64,000 nucleotides of DNA from Varroa destructor. Lineage: Eukaryota > Arthropoda > Arachnida > Mesostigmata > Varroidae. The stretch spans positions 57,114,982 to 57,178,981 of the forward strand of contig NW_019211456.1 in NCBI RefSeq assembly GCF_002443255.2, in the 5' to 3' direction. Below are positions 14,001 through 24,753 of the stretch, in pieces. The notes below the pieces were generated by a model. The model worked only from the letters and a program-made list of their open reading frames with translations. It ran no database searches and was not told the DNA's origin. How positions within the stretch are numbered: the first letter of the stretch is position 1; the number at the start of each line of letters is the position of its first letter. The position numbers and the translations under genes were made by a program.

Positions 14001-16616
14001 AGTGATTCGTATCGATCGTATCAAGATAATACCACAGCGAAGTAAAGGGTTTATAATGGGGTCAAACGTCAAAAAAGTCCTTAGAATAAAATGGCATGTT
14101 TCGAAAGAATCTTATAGTTGACCCAGCATCTATTTCAACAATAAGCCTGCTTTAGTCCGAACTGAGAATCTACGTTTTCTTAAGACTTACTTTATTCGCA
14201 CACGATGTGTATTGCATGTCTACGTTTTGAAAACAATAGACCTACGCCTTAGACCCAACTATTACGTTGCTGTTGCTTTTTTTTTTGTATACATAAACAT
14301 ACTTACAATAAGAACCCACTGTGTTCGTAGAAGTTGGATACATTTTGATCACAAATCATAGCATACATGAACAAACAGTCATAGTGTTATGGAGGATATC
14401 CTTTTCACGGAATAAACGATCAATTTGGTTTGCGATGGCGAAAATGGTCGCACGATCGCTTGTAGATCCGTAGCTCATGTGGCAGATGCATCGAGCTGAA
14501 TCTGTCGTACTTCCTAAACATCAGTATTTACATTCGTACATTTATTTAAATGTACGATAGATGAAATTAATCTTTTATTGGCATATCAAATACAATTTTG
14601 CATTCGGTCCTCTGCCTAAAAAATGAACAGGCTAGAATTAACTTGTGACATAACTGTTTCATTTTGTTTTTGCACGCGCCTTTATGTGGATCACCACAAT
14701 CACCCGTTCATCTTCCTCAGGATAGCTAATATAAAAATCTGTCTATATATATATATATATACCTGGCTAGTATAATAATAGTATATACATATACATAGAT
14801 AAAAAAGACTGTGGGTAAATACACTCATTAACTATTACTGTCCTACGACTATACATAGGTGCCAAACTGCTCCAAAAAAGAGCATATTATATATAATCGA
14901 CGGGGAACGGACTTAGAGTTATACTTTTATATATAGAGACTGTGGGCAGATATAAAAAATCTCTCTTTCACACATACACACATTCACAAAGCAACTAGTA
15001 AAATAGAGATGAAACCTCAGGCACATAATTTGTTGTGTGAATGTGTGTGTGTTTAGAAACTGCCAGTTGTAGTCTGAACTAGGAATGACTGCATACATTA
15101 GCTAGCAAGTGACGCGAAAAACGAGAAGGTTTGCCTAAGTACATGAGAGAGTACATATGTAGATTCATACATGCGGTTAGACAGGCAGACGATGCTCGAA
15201 TAAATTTGTTTTCGTAAATATGTATTAATTGGTTGTCGCTATCCGCAGCGAGAGCGCCTCATGAAAGAATAGAAGAATTTAAATGTGCGCTTGTGTTGAC
15301 TTATCGCGTACTATTCTTACTGAACGGGTTGTCGGGTGATGTGCTCTCGATACGGAACTTACAAACATACAAACTAAGTTAGAGAAACTTATTGTGTTGT
15401 TAATCAATGCATTCCCAAATCAACCGCTCATAAAACCAATAGTCATAGTCAATCGCACTATTCAACTATCGCTTAACCAGCGAAGCAGCATCACTCACCC
15501 ACTCACAAAGTCAACCAATAAATGAATGGATCAATTCCGAATAAATTAACCAATTAAAGAATCAACACGGATATATGATGAATGAATATAATGAGTGGCC
15601 TTTGGATGGCGCTTCTATGCGGATGGCTATTCATCGAATTCACTCTACTGCTGATTCACGTAAGTTGCACTCTACACAGAAACACAGCCACGCAATGCTT
15701 GGCCGGCTAGATTTAGCCAACTTGAGCACCAAACGGAGCACAATTACCTGCTTGTATCTCTTTTACTGCGCCCGCCGGCTTACTATGCTAATTGTCGATT
15801 TATTTGATGTTAGTTGTTTTTGCTTCTAATCGCTTATTCAATCCGCCATCGATATATACTATACAAATATTTGACCACACTGCAGGCCTATAGTTTCTTC
15901 ACTAGACGCTACAGCTTAAAAATGTAACATATGAGTAAATTAACGATGAAAGCATTTGACGAAAGGCATACGATTAAGGGCTTATCCTAAGGTTATCTTT
16001 TTAGCACATGGTGATCGGCTTTCACAAATACACGGTTAATCCACTACCAATATCTTAAAGACTCAGCGCGCAGTACCCATAAACATACATTAATTAATAA
16101 AACTTTACCTCGAATCCTTCCCTTAATAGTTGCACATAAATTATGAGAGTATAATGTTTTGGTAGTTTTCTTATTTAATATTTTCATTTATTTGTTCACT
16201 TCCATCATGTCTGGTAGGATATGGTACGGATGGCAATTAGCCTACATCAACCCTTACCTGAGTGTGGAGTCGCACGCCGTAAAGAACTTCGGAAAGCAAC
16301 AAAGGACAACAACAGTACTATTGAGTCAGAAGAAGAAGCGACGGCTGACATGCCGCATAGTGAGGAGGATATGTTATTTCATGAGAGAATACTTCTTGGT
16401 CTTGAGGGATCATGCCGCGAGCTGCATCGGCTGTTTTTTGATACCTCGCCAGCGGAACGAGTGGCTTTGATGAGAAATGGAGAAGCATTAGAAAAAAGTT
16501 TGGAAACTGTTATGCACTTCACCCGAACGCCTGTGCGGCCGAAAAAACTGAGCTCGGCCACACTTAAACGAAGGTTGCGCAAGTTACTCGAGCAGCAGCA
16601 TATAACAGTTGGGTAA
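4618..16616 (+). CDS. CCP110: CP110-like centriolar capping protein, five firm exons
   Basis: This is the gene for a CP110 (centriolar coiled-coil protein of 110 kDa) homologue. In animals CP110 caps the distal end of centrioles with CEP97, limits centriole length and holds back ciliogenesis. Exons 4618-5038, 6861-7326, 11914-12823, 13232-13891 and 16218-16616 join in phases 1, 2, 0 and 0, with a GT donor and AG acceptor at each border, giving 951 codons. Human CP110 is about 1000 aa, so little is missing. Most of the protein is Ser/Thr-rich and probably disordered. Recognition rests on the C-terminal part: FEKFTALCKGHLCRKLL (near residue 790) and ERILLGLEGSCRELHRLFF followed by AERVALM (residues 875-905) match the conserved CP110 tail in order and spacing. 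The N-terminus is not fixed: an in-frame ATG exists at 4606, but the acceptor at 4617 and the missing N-terminal helix suggest an upstream exon. Confidence 0.85.
5039..6860 (+). other. CP110 intron, 1.8 kb
   Basis: The intron runs from GTGCGT to ccacacag. It holds an uninterrupted TA dinucleotide run at 6373-6397 and a short GTA trinucleotide run near 6765-6780. The small open frames around 6257-6851 lie on these low-complexity tracts and show no domain, so I do not call a gene. Confidence 0.6.
6861..7326 (+). CDS. CCP110: CP110 exon
   Basis: The exon enters in phase 1, completing a Gly codon across the junction, and leaves in phase 2 at donor CAAAG|GTAGGT. It encodes about 155 residues: an Arg-rich start (RRSRALRRTV), then Ser/Thr/Glu-rich low-complexity sequence ending in an acidic stretch (SYESATEEDF). 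No globular domain is visible. This fits the unstructured middle of CP110. Confidence 0.75.
7665..7715. repeat. Perfect inverted repeat, 22 bp arms, 7 nt loop
   Basis: Arms at 7665-7686 and 7694-7715 are exact reverse complements, separated by the heptamer cgctagt. Transcribed as part of the CP110 intron, it would fold into a 22 bp stem. It is too short for most MITEs, and no target-site duplication is obvious. It could be a hairpin RNA precursor, the core of a small foldback element, or a structure-prone palindrome. Confidence 0.9.
7899..7924. repeat. (AT)13 microsatellite
   Basis: A run of alternating A and T within a CP110 intron. Other TA/AT runs in the window are at 6373-6397, 14746-14761, 29682-29696 and 30593-30620. 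Confidence 0.95.
8879..8896. repeat. GATC tetranucleotide tandem
   Basis: Four tandem GATC units, self-complementary as a whole, inside the 4.6 kb CP110 intron. Confidence 0.9.
11914..12823 (+). CDS. CCP110: CP110 exon (largest)
   Basis: Acceptor tgtcacag ends at 11913 and donor CCG|GTAAGT follows 12823. The exon enters in phase 2, completing an AGC Ser codon with the previous exon, and leaves in phase 0. It encodes about 304 residues dominated by Ser, Thr, Glu and Asp, with several acidic tracts and no hydrophobic core, so it is probably disordered. An open reading frame continues about 54 nt upstream of the acceptor over a GTT-rich tract; that is intronic read-through, not coding. Confidence 0.8.
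12824..13231 (+). other. CP110 intron, 408 nt
   Basis: A short intron from GTAAGT to a strong pyrimidine-rich acceptor, gattttccttttag, at 13231. Nothing else is seen in it. Confidence 0.8.
13232..13891 (+). CDS. CCP110: CP110 exon with conserved C-terminal motif start
   Basis: A 660 nt exon, phase 0 at both ends. The first part encodes LQELASRLSNCAQLV, likely a short helix, followed by Ser/Asn-rich linker. The last 35 residues contain the conserved motif ARGFEKFTALCKGHLCRKLL and then VQKLIRDIV. In known CP110 proteins this block reads like a modified IQ-type basic helix (calmodulin-binding sites occur in the C-terminal half of human CP110). It is the strongest identity signal together with the next exon. 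Confidence 0.85.
13892..16217 (+). other. CP110 intron, 2.3 kb
   Basis: The intron runs from GTAGGT to catgtctggtag. It contains a TA run at 14746-14761 and a pair of complementary CA/GT-rich arms (14970-14988 and about 15034-15052) able to form a stem around a loop of about 45 nt. An 84-codon open frame at 15575-15829 has no known domain. Confidence 0.6.
16218..16616 (+). CDS. CCP110: CP110 exon with conserved C-terminal domain
   Basis: The exon begins in phase 0 after acceptor ctggtag and reads through ERILLGLEGSCRELHRLFF, TSPAERVALM and a final basic helix (LSSATLKRRLRKLLEQQ). The pattern of a helix, FF followed by xxAER, and then a Ser-Ala-Thr basic helix is diagnostic of CP110. The frame meets TAA at 16614-16616, but that TAA lies inside the sequence GG|GTAAGT, an excellent donor. 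If the donor is used, the exon ends at 16612 in phase 2 and the protein continues. A poly(A) signal AATAAA at 16644-16649 favours termination here. Confidence 0.8.
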   Translation, partial: DMVRMAISLHQPLPECGVARRKELRKATKDNNSTIESEEEATADMPHSEEDMLFHERILLGLEGSCRELHRLFFDTSPAERVALMRNGEALEKSLETVMHFTRTPVRPKKLSSATLKRRLRKLLEQQHITVG

Positions 16617-16643
16617 GTCTGCCCTTGGACTATAAATATAAAT

Positions 16644-16649
16644 AATAAA
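16644..16649 (+). terminator. Candidate poly(A) signal for the short CP110 end
   Basis: AATAAA lies 28 nt after the TAA at 16614. It would serve a CP110 transcript that stops in the 16218 exon. A second AATAAA at 17196-17201 would suit a transcript spliced to 16933. Confidence 0.35.
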
Positions 16650-16932
16650 AAGCGAGCAATGAACATAAAGATGTATTCGTTCTATTTATCACGCAGCAAA
16701 ATGCTATCAACACTGATCATTGTAACAAAACAGATCTCAAAAGAAAACATTTTTTTATCAAGTCTTCGGACTCATAGCTGCTATTCTTCTTTGTTCACTT
16801 GAAGCTGCCGGCGTCGACTGAAAGTCGTATCTGTTGGAGAAATAATAAATCCACGTCAGATGAAGTTTAGATAAAATGTTCATTTCATTTACTTGCACAA
16901 AATGTATTTTTTATATGCGATTCGAATTTTAG

Positions 16933-16996
16933 GCCTTCTAAGTCCGGATTCCGTCGAAGCTGTTGCGCTACATCATCAAGCCACCGTGTCTATTAA
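16933..16996 (+). CDS. Possible alternative terminal exon of CP110
   Basis: A good acceptor (cgaattttag, ending 16932) is followed by sequence that, joined in phase 2 to the donor at 16612, reads Gly, PSKSGFRRSCCATSSSHRVY and stops at TAA 16994-16996. It is short, basic and Ser-rich, like known CP110 C-termini, and the implied intron is about 320 nt. The phase match has a one-in-three chance of being accidental, so this is a hypothesis. Confidence 0.3.
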
Positions 16997-19521
16997 CAGG
17001 CAGCAGATAGCAATAACCTTAAAGCTGTTTGTTAAGCCTTTTTATTCCATTCCAGATGTGTCTAGTGCGCCAAACGCTTAATATGAGAAACAGGTGGACA
17101 GTAATTTAGCCGCGTAGGAGGTAAATATAAATTGGTTAAGATGTGCAAAACAGGCAGTTGCCGACCTCTTTAAAGATAAAAAAAAAGTCATAGTAAATAA
17201 AGTCGCTCGGCTGAGACTTGTAACCAATTGTACATTTTGTCACCCGACTCAGTTTGACGTGCTTGCTTCCTGTTTTCGACATCAAATATCTAAGGCGTAT
17301 CAATTTTTACCATATCTAAGCCGTTTTGATTTTACTAGAATCCCGGTCAATATAAACGCTATTGTTAACGCTATCAAGTCTTACATGGTAAAGGCACATA
17401 GAAAATTGTTGAAAATACACCCAAAGATATAGTCTAATTTGTTGGAAAACTGACACGATGAAAATTGACGCGATAGAAATCATACTGATAAAGTCTAAAT
17501 TGAGTACTCAACAATCGAAAAAAATACCAAGCATCATAATAACAATCATGCACGTTTATCGCTAAATACAGTCACGGCACTCATGCCCACACGTATATAC
17601 CACAGAGAAATATCGATTAACAAATTCACTCTAAACATATATATTTACATATAAGAAATTAATATATAACAAATCTATCCAAACGGCCAACACGTTTGGC
17701 AAATAATATAATTGATTAATAAAAATTATATTGGACTAATAAATATAATAAATCTGCAAAGTAATAAAAATGCTTTTATGATAAGGTGATGATAACAATA
17801 GGATATTTTATATCAAAGTTCTCCTGAATAAAAATTGTGTACGTTAACTTGAAAAATGAAAAACTGCCTTGTTTACGGCTAAGACTAATGTCTAATAAGG
17901 CAGACGAAATGTAGATCATAAACAACATATATACATATCACTTTTTTAGTTCTCTAGTTTCTATAGGTTTATAGATTAGGAGATTACACCTGTTGGTTGT
18001 TACTGTAATGGCGTCACGCATTTGTTCTTCTTTTTCTGCTAGATTTTTAGCAGATTAGAACAATTTATATAGTTCGAAGTTTCGTATGAAAACACTGACA
18101 GACACCCGCATGCGCTGTAGTAACTCGATAATCGATTTTCTCGGTATGTTGCATAAGCTAGCATTAACTTTTGTGCGATCTTTTTAGCTAGAGTATGATA
18201 TCCTCTGCCTGATTAGAGTACTCACCTATACATTTAAATTATCTTTATATATGCAAATAAAATAGTTCGGACGTATTATTATTTTGTAATTTTTACTAAC
18301 ATCTTAATTACCAAGCTAATTAGCATGGGACTTAATGGACATAGACCCCCTTTTACATCTAGCATTTTTGACTTAAATTGGTTTCATATACCGAATAGAA
18401 CTCAAAGATAAATATCACTATAATAAATGTATTTCCGGTTTTGACCAGCTCTAGGTATACGATACCCTCCAGCCGGCGGGCTAATCGTTAGTCGATGGGG
18501 TCGTCATTGCTGCAATTAAGATTAGCGATTGCGATGCGAGAAAGATTAAGCGATTTAAGATGAAAGAAAACACTATTGATAACTTGTTTATGTTATTTTT
18601 GTTCATTTGTTCATTTATGTGCAGTCTAATCGCGCTTAAACATTATTTCCTGTATATAAGAAAGCCTCGGTTGACCCGCCTATAATCACATGCGTAACAT
18701 TTGCATTCCTGTTTACTTGCTTTTTTCACAGTGACTATTATACGGAAATATTAATCTTACAATATGTTTATGTCTATGCTTATTTGAGAACCTTCGCGTA
18801 GGATTTCTATATGGCTTACCACCAATATAATTACATGATTTCACAAAATTAGCTACAGCTTTTTATCTCATAATATCCCATAGTAAAACATTTGTTTCGA
18901 TATCATAATAGAAATAATGCCATATCAGTAGACCTCTTAATTAGTCATCAAAAATCTGTAAGACGATCCATCTATAGATGATCATTTGTAGAGGTGTATA
19001 TATATACTATTCATTTTTTCGAGTAGCAAGAACGTAGGTGCATTCAAAGACCTATAGGTACAGGTTTTCTGTAATACTGGTGAAGAGTGACATACCAGAT
19101 AAATATAAAGTAGCAACAATAACCAGAGTAACCAGTTAGCAAACAATTAAACATTTGGCCACTCTCCAAATAACTTACAACCCATCCACGCAGCACCTCC
19201 CAACTTAGCCTATTTCATAAAAAATGATACAGAATATGGGGTTCCCGTAGATCGTTAACGAAAGCGATTGCTAGTAAAAATCATATCTAGTATCCCGCGG
19301 AAAAAAGGAACGGACGAATTATAATTGCTACTTGTGCCGTCGTGGGTTTTAGATCTGTTGCTATGTCCATTTCGATCACATTATAATCAGTGGACTCTTT
19401 TTTCTTATACTCGATCAGCTCTTCCGGTCCGCGGTACTCGATTTCTTAAAGAATTGTAAGTATAGTTCCTATTTCCCTCAAAAGCTTCACTTTTTTCGTA
19501 AAAGTGATAACCACTTTCTAA
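16997..19521. other. Intergenic, convergent 3' flanks of CP110 and ABCB6
   Basis: About 2.5 kb of AT-rich DNA between two genes pointing toward each other. It presumably holds both 3' UTRs. I see no further open frame, RNA gene or repeat that I can support. Confidence 0.6.
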
Positions 19522-22023
19522 TTATTGTGTAGATGGTCCAGCTTCTCGCTCACTTCTTAGCTGCTCTTCCGCTTGCTGTTGTCTCCACATTGATGCGTAT
19601 TTTTTATTGAGGCTTAGAAGCTCCTCGTGAGTGCCCTGCTCGACAATTTCGCCGTGTTCTAGGACGATGATTTGATTTGCATTGATAATCGTCGAAAGCC
19701 GATGCGCGATTACTATGGATGTCCTGTTCTCGAGAACGTCATTGAGCGCCTTCTGCACATTCCGTTCGGTCTGTGTGTCAAGCGCGGAAGTAGCCTCATC
19801 GAGGACAATTATTGAAGGCGCCTTTAGTATTGTTCGAGCGATTGCAACTCGCTGTTTCTCGCCACCACTCAACTTCAAGCCACGTTCGCCGACCACCGTC
19901 TCATATTTATCGGGCATTTGAAAAATACTGTGGTGCAGATCAGCAGCTGCAGCTGCTGCCTCCACATCCTCGTCGGAGGCGGACGGCCGACCATAACGTA
20001 TATTTTCCCGAATGGACATGTTGAAGAGAACCGTATCCTGTGGAACGACACCAATATGTGATCTCAACGATCGCTGAGTCACTGCGGAGATGTTTTGGCC
20101 ATCGATGAGGATGCTACCAGATTGCACATCGTAGAAACGTAACAATAGGCGTAGTATTGTACTTTTACCAGAACCTGTGTGACCTACCAGTGCAACGGTG
20201 TGCTTATGGGGAACCACAAACGATATGTGTTTGAGGACCGTACGTTCCGGATTATACGAGAAACACACGTCACGAAATTCGATTTGGCTCTGTTCCAGCT
20301 TAAGTTCGACGGCTTCATGGTGGTCAACGACCTCTGGTCGATTATCGAGCAATTCGAACATGTTTTCCATATCGGTAAACGATTGTTGAATCATACGATA
20401 GTAAGTTCCAAGAAAAGTAAGCGGCGCATACAGTTGCGCATTGTATGCTATGAAGAGGACATAGTCGCCCGCCGTGATGTCGTTGGTGCCTTCGTAAATC
20501 ATATAAGCACAAAGTAGTGCTCCAATTAGTGTGCCAATGCTCGAAGTGCTACCCTGAATAATGTTAAGTAATGCCAACGATGATTGTGACTTCCATTCAG
20601 CATTCTGATACTTAGCTATACACTCAGAATACTGGTTGACCTCAATTTCCTCGGCGTTATAGTACTTCACTGTTTCAAAGTTAAGCAGGGCATCAACACT
20701 TTTAGCATACGCAGCATTTTCCAAATGGTTCATTTCATGTCGAAACTTGGTGCGCCACTCAGTGAGAACGATCGAAGCTGTCAGATAGATCCCCATACAT
20801 ACAAAGGCAACAAGAGCAAACCATAAATTGAACGCGTACGTAAAGTAGCCGAACGCGATGACGATATCGGTTAATGCAGGGAAAATCTGGAATAATAAGT
20901 AAGAGCACAAATTTTGAACACCTGATGTGCCTCGGTCAAGGACCTTGAGCACTTCACCTGTTTTTCGTGAAAGGTGCCAGCTGATCGACAAACTGTGCAA
21001 ATGGGCATAAAGTGATACTTGTGTAGCTTTAGTCGTGTATTGTTGGACTCCAAGCCATAGATATGAACGAACATTAGCCATCAAGCTATTGGCACCTTGA
21101 AACAGAAGTAACAATGAAACATAGATAAGGATGTCCATCCACAGGAACTCCTTCGGGTGACCAGTTGAAGAAACCAGACCATCAACAATTTTCTTTTGCA
21201 TGATCGGCGCGATGGGAGTGCAAACGCGACCAACAATCATAATTCCGAAACAAACAAAAATACTGAATTGCAGTTTAGTACTGTTTTTCGGCCAAAGAAA
21301 AAGCAGCAGGTAACGAAACTGGTGACGAAACAAGCCAGTCCACGGGGATCGCGTAGTTGATTGAACATGAAGAGTGTACGGCACCCCTGCTCCAAGAAGG
21401 TAATCTTCTCGTCGCGGTACGCCAGGCGCATGCAGTCCAATCAGGAAAAGAAGTGAGGTCACCATAAAACGAGAAGTGAATAAGGCTAAAAGGTATTTGT
21501 CTTTCGCACTGCTTAGGTGAAAGAACCATACTGGTGAATTGAAGTTTATGAAGAGAATGCTTTCGGCAACAAGTGCACCTGTCCAGAAGATTAGTAAGAT
21601 AAGCCCATGACCTCCGGTCGGTACACTTGGTAAAGCAAAGTATCGCTCCAAACAGACAAGGTAGAGTGACCACAGCCAGGATAAGATGGTAAGCCCGCCC
21701 CAGACTATGTTGAAGCCGTATAGACGAAGGCCATTAACGTGAATAAAATATATAACCATCTGAATGATAACAAGAACAACTTGAAGCCATGTGAGAGCTA
21801 GTTGTAGCGTATATAAAGGTCGTTTAGGTAGAACAGCTCTCTCAAGTAGTGTTCCATATTTTCGATACACCCACCATTCGCTGAGACCAATAATGATTAC
21901 CCAGAACGCTAATGCCGATGAAGTAAGCGTATGCGTCAAACAATGGGAGAGTCCGTGGTTCGCCCAAATTGTCCATAAAGTCTCATTTGGAGGGCAATAC
22001 GTGAAGTTGCTAAACACACCCAT
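19522..22023 (-). CDS. ABCB6: ABCB6-like half ABC transporter, intronless
   Basis: An ATP-driven half transporter of the ABCB6/HMT-1 group, which works as a homodimer in outer mitochondrial and endolysosomal membranes and moves porphyrins or helps in heavy-metal tolerance. The 833 aa frame is complete, close to the human length of 842. An N-terminal extra membrane domain of about five segments (residues 30-200) precedes the six-helix ABC exporter domain (about 250-540), which includes the ABCB6-like segment TEWRTKFRHEMNHLENA. The ATPase domain has Walker A GHTGSGKST (614-622), Q-loop Gln662, signature LSGGE (718-722), Walker B ending in LDEATSALD (Asp742, Glu743) and H-loop His774, so it should be active. 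The ATG at 22023 starts MGVFSNFTYC and no exon junction is needed. A coding region without introns is notable beside intron-rich CP110; it may reflect intron loss or an old retrocopy. The related HMT-1 proteins also fit. Confidence 0.96.
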   Translation of the reverse strand: MGVFSNFTYCPPNETLWTIWANHGLSHCLTHTLTSSALAFWVIIIGLSEWWVYRKYGTLLERAVLPKRPLYTLQLALTWLQVVLVIIQMVIYFIHVNGLRLYGFNIVWGGLTILSWLWSLYLVCLERYFALPSVPTGGHGLILLIFWTGALVAESILFINFNSPVWFFHLSSAKDKYLLALFTSRFMVTSLLFLIGLHAPGVPRREDYLLGAGVPYTLHVQSTTRSPWTGLFRHQFRYLLLFLWPKNSTKLQFSIFVCFGIMIVGRVCTPIAPIMQKKIVDGLVSSTGHPKEFLWMDILIYVSLLLLFQGANSLMANVRSYLWLGVQQYTTKATQVSLYAHLHSLSISWHLSRKTGEVLKVLDRGTSGVQNLCSYLLFQIFPALTDIVIAFGYFTYAFNLWFALVAFVCMGIYLTASIVLTEWRTKFRHEMNHLENAAYAKSVDALLNFETVKYYNAEEIEVNQYSECIAKYQNAEWKSQSSLALLNIIQGSTSSIGTLIGALLCAYMIYEGTNDITAGDYVLFIAYNAQLYAPLTFLGTYYRMIQQSFTDMENMFELLDNRPEVVDHHEAVELKLEQSQIEFRDVCFSYNPERTVLKHISFVVPHKHTVALVGHTGSGKSTILRLLLRFYDVQSGSILIDGQNISAVTQRSLRSHIGVVPQDTVLFNMSIRENIRYGRPSASDEDVEAAAAAADLHHSIFQMPDKYETVVGERGLKLSGGEKQRVAIARTILKAPSIIVLDEATSALDTQTERNVQKALNDVLENRTSIVIAHRLSTIINANQIIVLEHGEIVEQGTHEELLSLNKKYASMWRQQQAEEQLRSEREAGPSTQ

Positions 22024-24753
22024 GTCGCCGCTGTCGTCCCTGGTTTCAAGAGTGTTCTACGATGCCGACATTCGTCGTTTTTTGATAGCACCGCCTTGTG
22101 GCGTTGCGGTAGGTAAATCTACACGAAACAAACCGAAATCGATGGCATTCACGTACTGGAAAGGTGATTAACGACTGTAAGCTCTTCGCTGTCGCCGGAA
22201 TTCACGCTTATGTACAGCGGGCGGAATCTCCTTCAAGAGAAAAGGATTTATAATGCATAGCCGCTTCAATTTTGGCTTGAAACTTGTGTAGTGCGCGGTG
22301 TCACACAGATAAGAGACACGATGCTACCGACTTTGCTGATCCCGATCATAGAGGGCGTGATTCAGAAATAAATATACTCGCAGTGAAGAATCTTCGCGAA
22401 CATTTTCAAGCGGCCGCTGTTTTAACACCGGCGGAGAATTTCACCGTTAACAACAGTGGTAGTGGTGGCGTGAGCAGAACATCAACATGATGAGAACACG
22501 ACATAAACGCTATGTATACAACATACCTAGGGCTATTATTCGAGCGCTCAACCCTCTCTCAACGGTAACCCTTTATCGGGGCTGACGGATGAATGCATTC
22601 CAAAGGAAACGGCACCTGTAAAAAGTTTGTACGAAGGCAAACAAAACATTTGCAGATGAGAAGCGAAGGTAAATGTGAAGACGACTCAAAAAGCAACCAA
22701 TTGGTCTTTACTATTTGCTTTTACTACTGGAACATATGATGAAATGTTGATCTGGGCGGGTAGCGAATATTGCAATCGAACTAGCACCATTTGAATGAAA
22801 CCACAGTACATTTCTTCAAGATCCTTAAAATAAAAACTAACAATTGTTTTATTACCTGAAGTGAAGTCTAAGTATAAACGTACGAAATACAGGCGGAGCA
22901 TCGAAGGATTACACTAAACTGTTTAAGTGAACAGATGCACTTCGATTAAGACTTTTGTTTTATCATCGCCAAAGATGAAGGTCATGATGTCTTTACAGTT
23001 GTGTTCAAAAGTGCTGTCCTTAACGTCCTAACGCAACCAAGCCAGTTTCTGGCGTTTCGACATTTCACAACAAGTTTTTAATTTTACTGAGGTATTTGGT
23101 AGCCTGTTGCCATGGAGAAAAACAGTGGTACATCATGAAATCTACCTTTAATGCTTCAAAACTCGTCCAAAGAGTTTGTGTTTTTCAGCTATAAGGTAAC
23201 AACCATTTTACTACATGGCATACGCCAACTGTTTTGCTAGTAAAACCGATCGCCGGCGTGTAGTGTCTGCCGATCCTTATGTTTAACTTTTTTTTTGTTT
23301 TAATTCTTTAATTTTTTGAGGGATCTTTAAAGAAACCTGCTTTCAAAGTGTTATTTGTAATAAGCATCGATTAATGTAGCGCTGAACGCCGAGACTAGTG
23401 GATTTTTTTCAATATAAATCAACAAGTGGCAATCAAATATGAGTCATCACGTTTATCCATATCGTGTTCCTGTAGCCAGATATTACAGATTAAGCTGAAA
23501 GCATTTTTTTGTCTTTGTCTCTGATTGATTTAAAAATCCCACTTCTTAATTAAAATACGATCAAAAGAAATTTTTCGACAAGCGATTCAAACGTTCCCAT
23601 TCGTGTATTCGTGGTATCCATAGATAAAGTTTCACCGTTGTATGACGCAGTATTTACTAGGTTCGCCATCGAAAAGCCTATCAATCATGCGCTGATCCTT
23701 TGCCTACTGATTTAGGATTTTCGGTATACAACAATATGGACCAGAAAGTTGGTGATATTGTGTTCTTCAACCATCCGTTATCAAAGCTTGAAAAGAAAGC
23801 GAGACATTTATCATTTTAACCCTCGCGTGTATGTTTATGTCTAAGCTGTGCGTGGCCTCTTTGAACTGGACAGCCGCCTACCCAGGGCGGCAGATTATAA
23901 ACGAATGCGTTCACCCGTCGAATAGGATCCATCCAGCGGTACATTTATTTAGAGGCCTTCTTCATCCTCTCCTCTATTGGTTAAATGAGCTTGATGGTTG
24001 AAGCTACAAGAGCGTCACCTAGCAGCTGAACAATCAAACTCTGATCCTTCTTACTTTCATACGTCAACGCGGGAAATATCTACCAGAGGATTCTACAGAG
24101 CTTTACTTGGAGGTTTTTTGGGTCAGTTCTACAAAACAATTTCTACAAACATATTTACTCATTGTTTATCATTACTGTTGCCTAACTCTTGCCCAATCTT
24201 CAGCTAAACATAGTGCCGTTTAATCGAAAAGAAGTGTCCTCGCACTTTGGCTGCGGGGCACACCGTCTGCCGCCGGACAGTCGCTTACTCCAAGTGAGCC
24301 AAAGGAAAAGTATGAAGAACTATGAACAGCAGCAGCACAAATAGCATGAAAGTGCATCGCCGTTCTATCAACGAGTGCTGTTGCCGTTTGTTATTGTGCC
24401 GTATGCCTCTCACAACTCTGTAGAAGGAAAACTGGAGGCAGTGCCGCGCCCAACGTATAGCCTGGTTTGAAACGACAAGCGTAACAATAAAGTGAGAACG
24501 TGCGCGTCCACGTTATTAACTTAAGTGCAAACTAATGTTCGTGGATAAGTGAGTTCATGATAAATTCACGCTTACTGAAGTTTTTCACAAATTCAACGGG
24601 TTTTTTTAAATAATTTTTTTGCAACAAGCGTTAGTTTTGCTAGTTGCTGCGAAATTTCTTACCGACCAAGCCATAGGCAGTTTGGTGAGATACTAATACT
24701 TGGCCGAAACGCGCTTGCTCTATCGTACTGTACAACGCTTCTTGCAACGAAAA
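22024..24753. other. Intergenic, divergent 5' flanks
   Basis: The region separates ABCB6 (- strand) from the small membrane-protein gene at 24754 (+ strand). The first 500 nt and the stretch 24240-24700 are richer in CpG than the surroundings, as expected for promoters and 5' UTRs. A coding-like + strand open stretch at 22292-22490 is discussed among the findings. The small frames at 22686-22901 and 23998-24207 show nothing recognisable. Confidence 0.5.
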
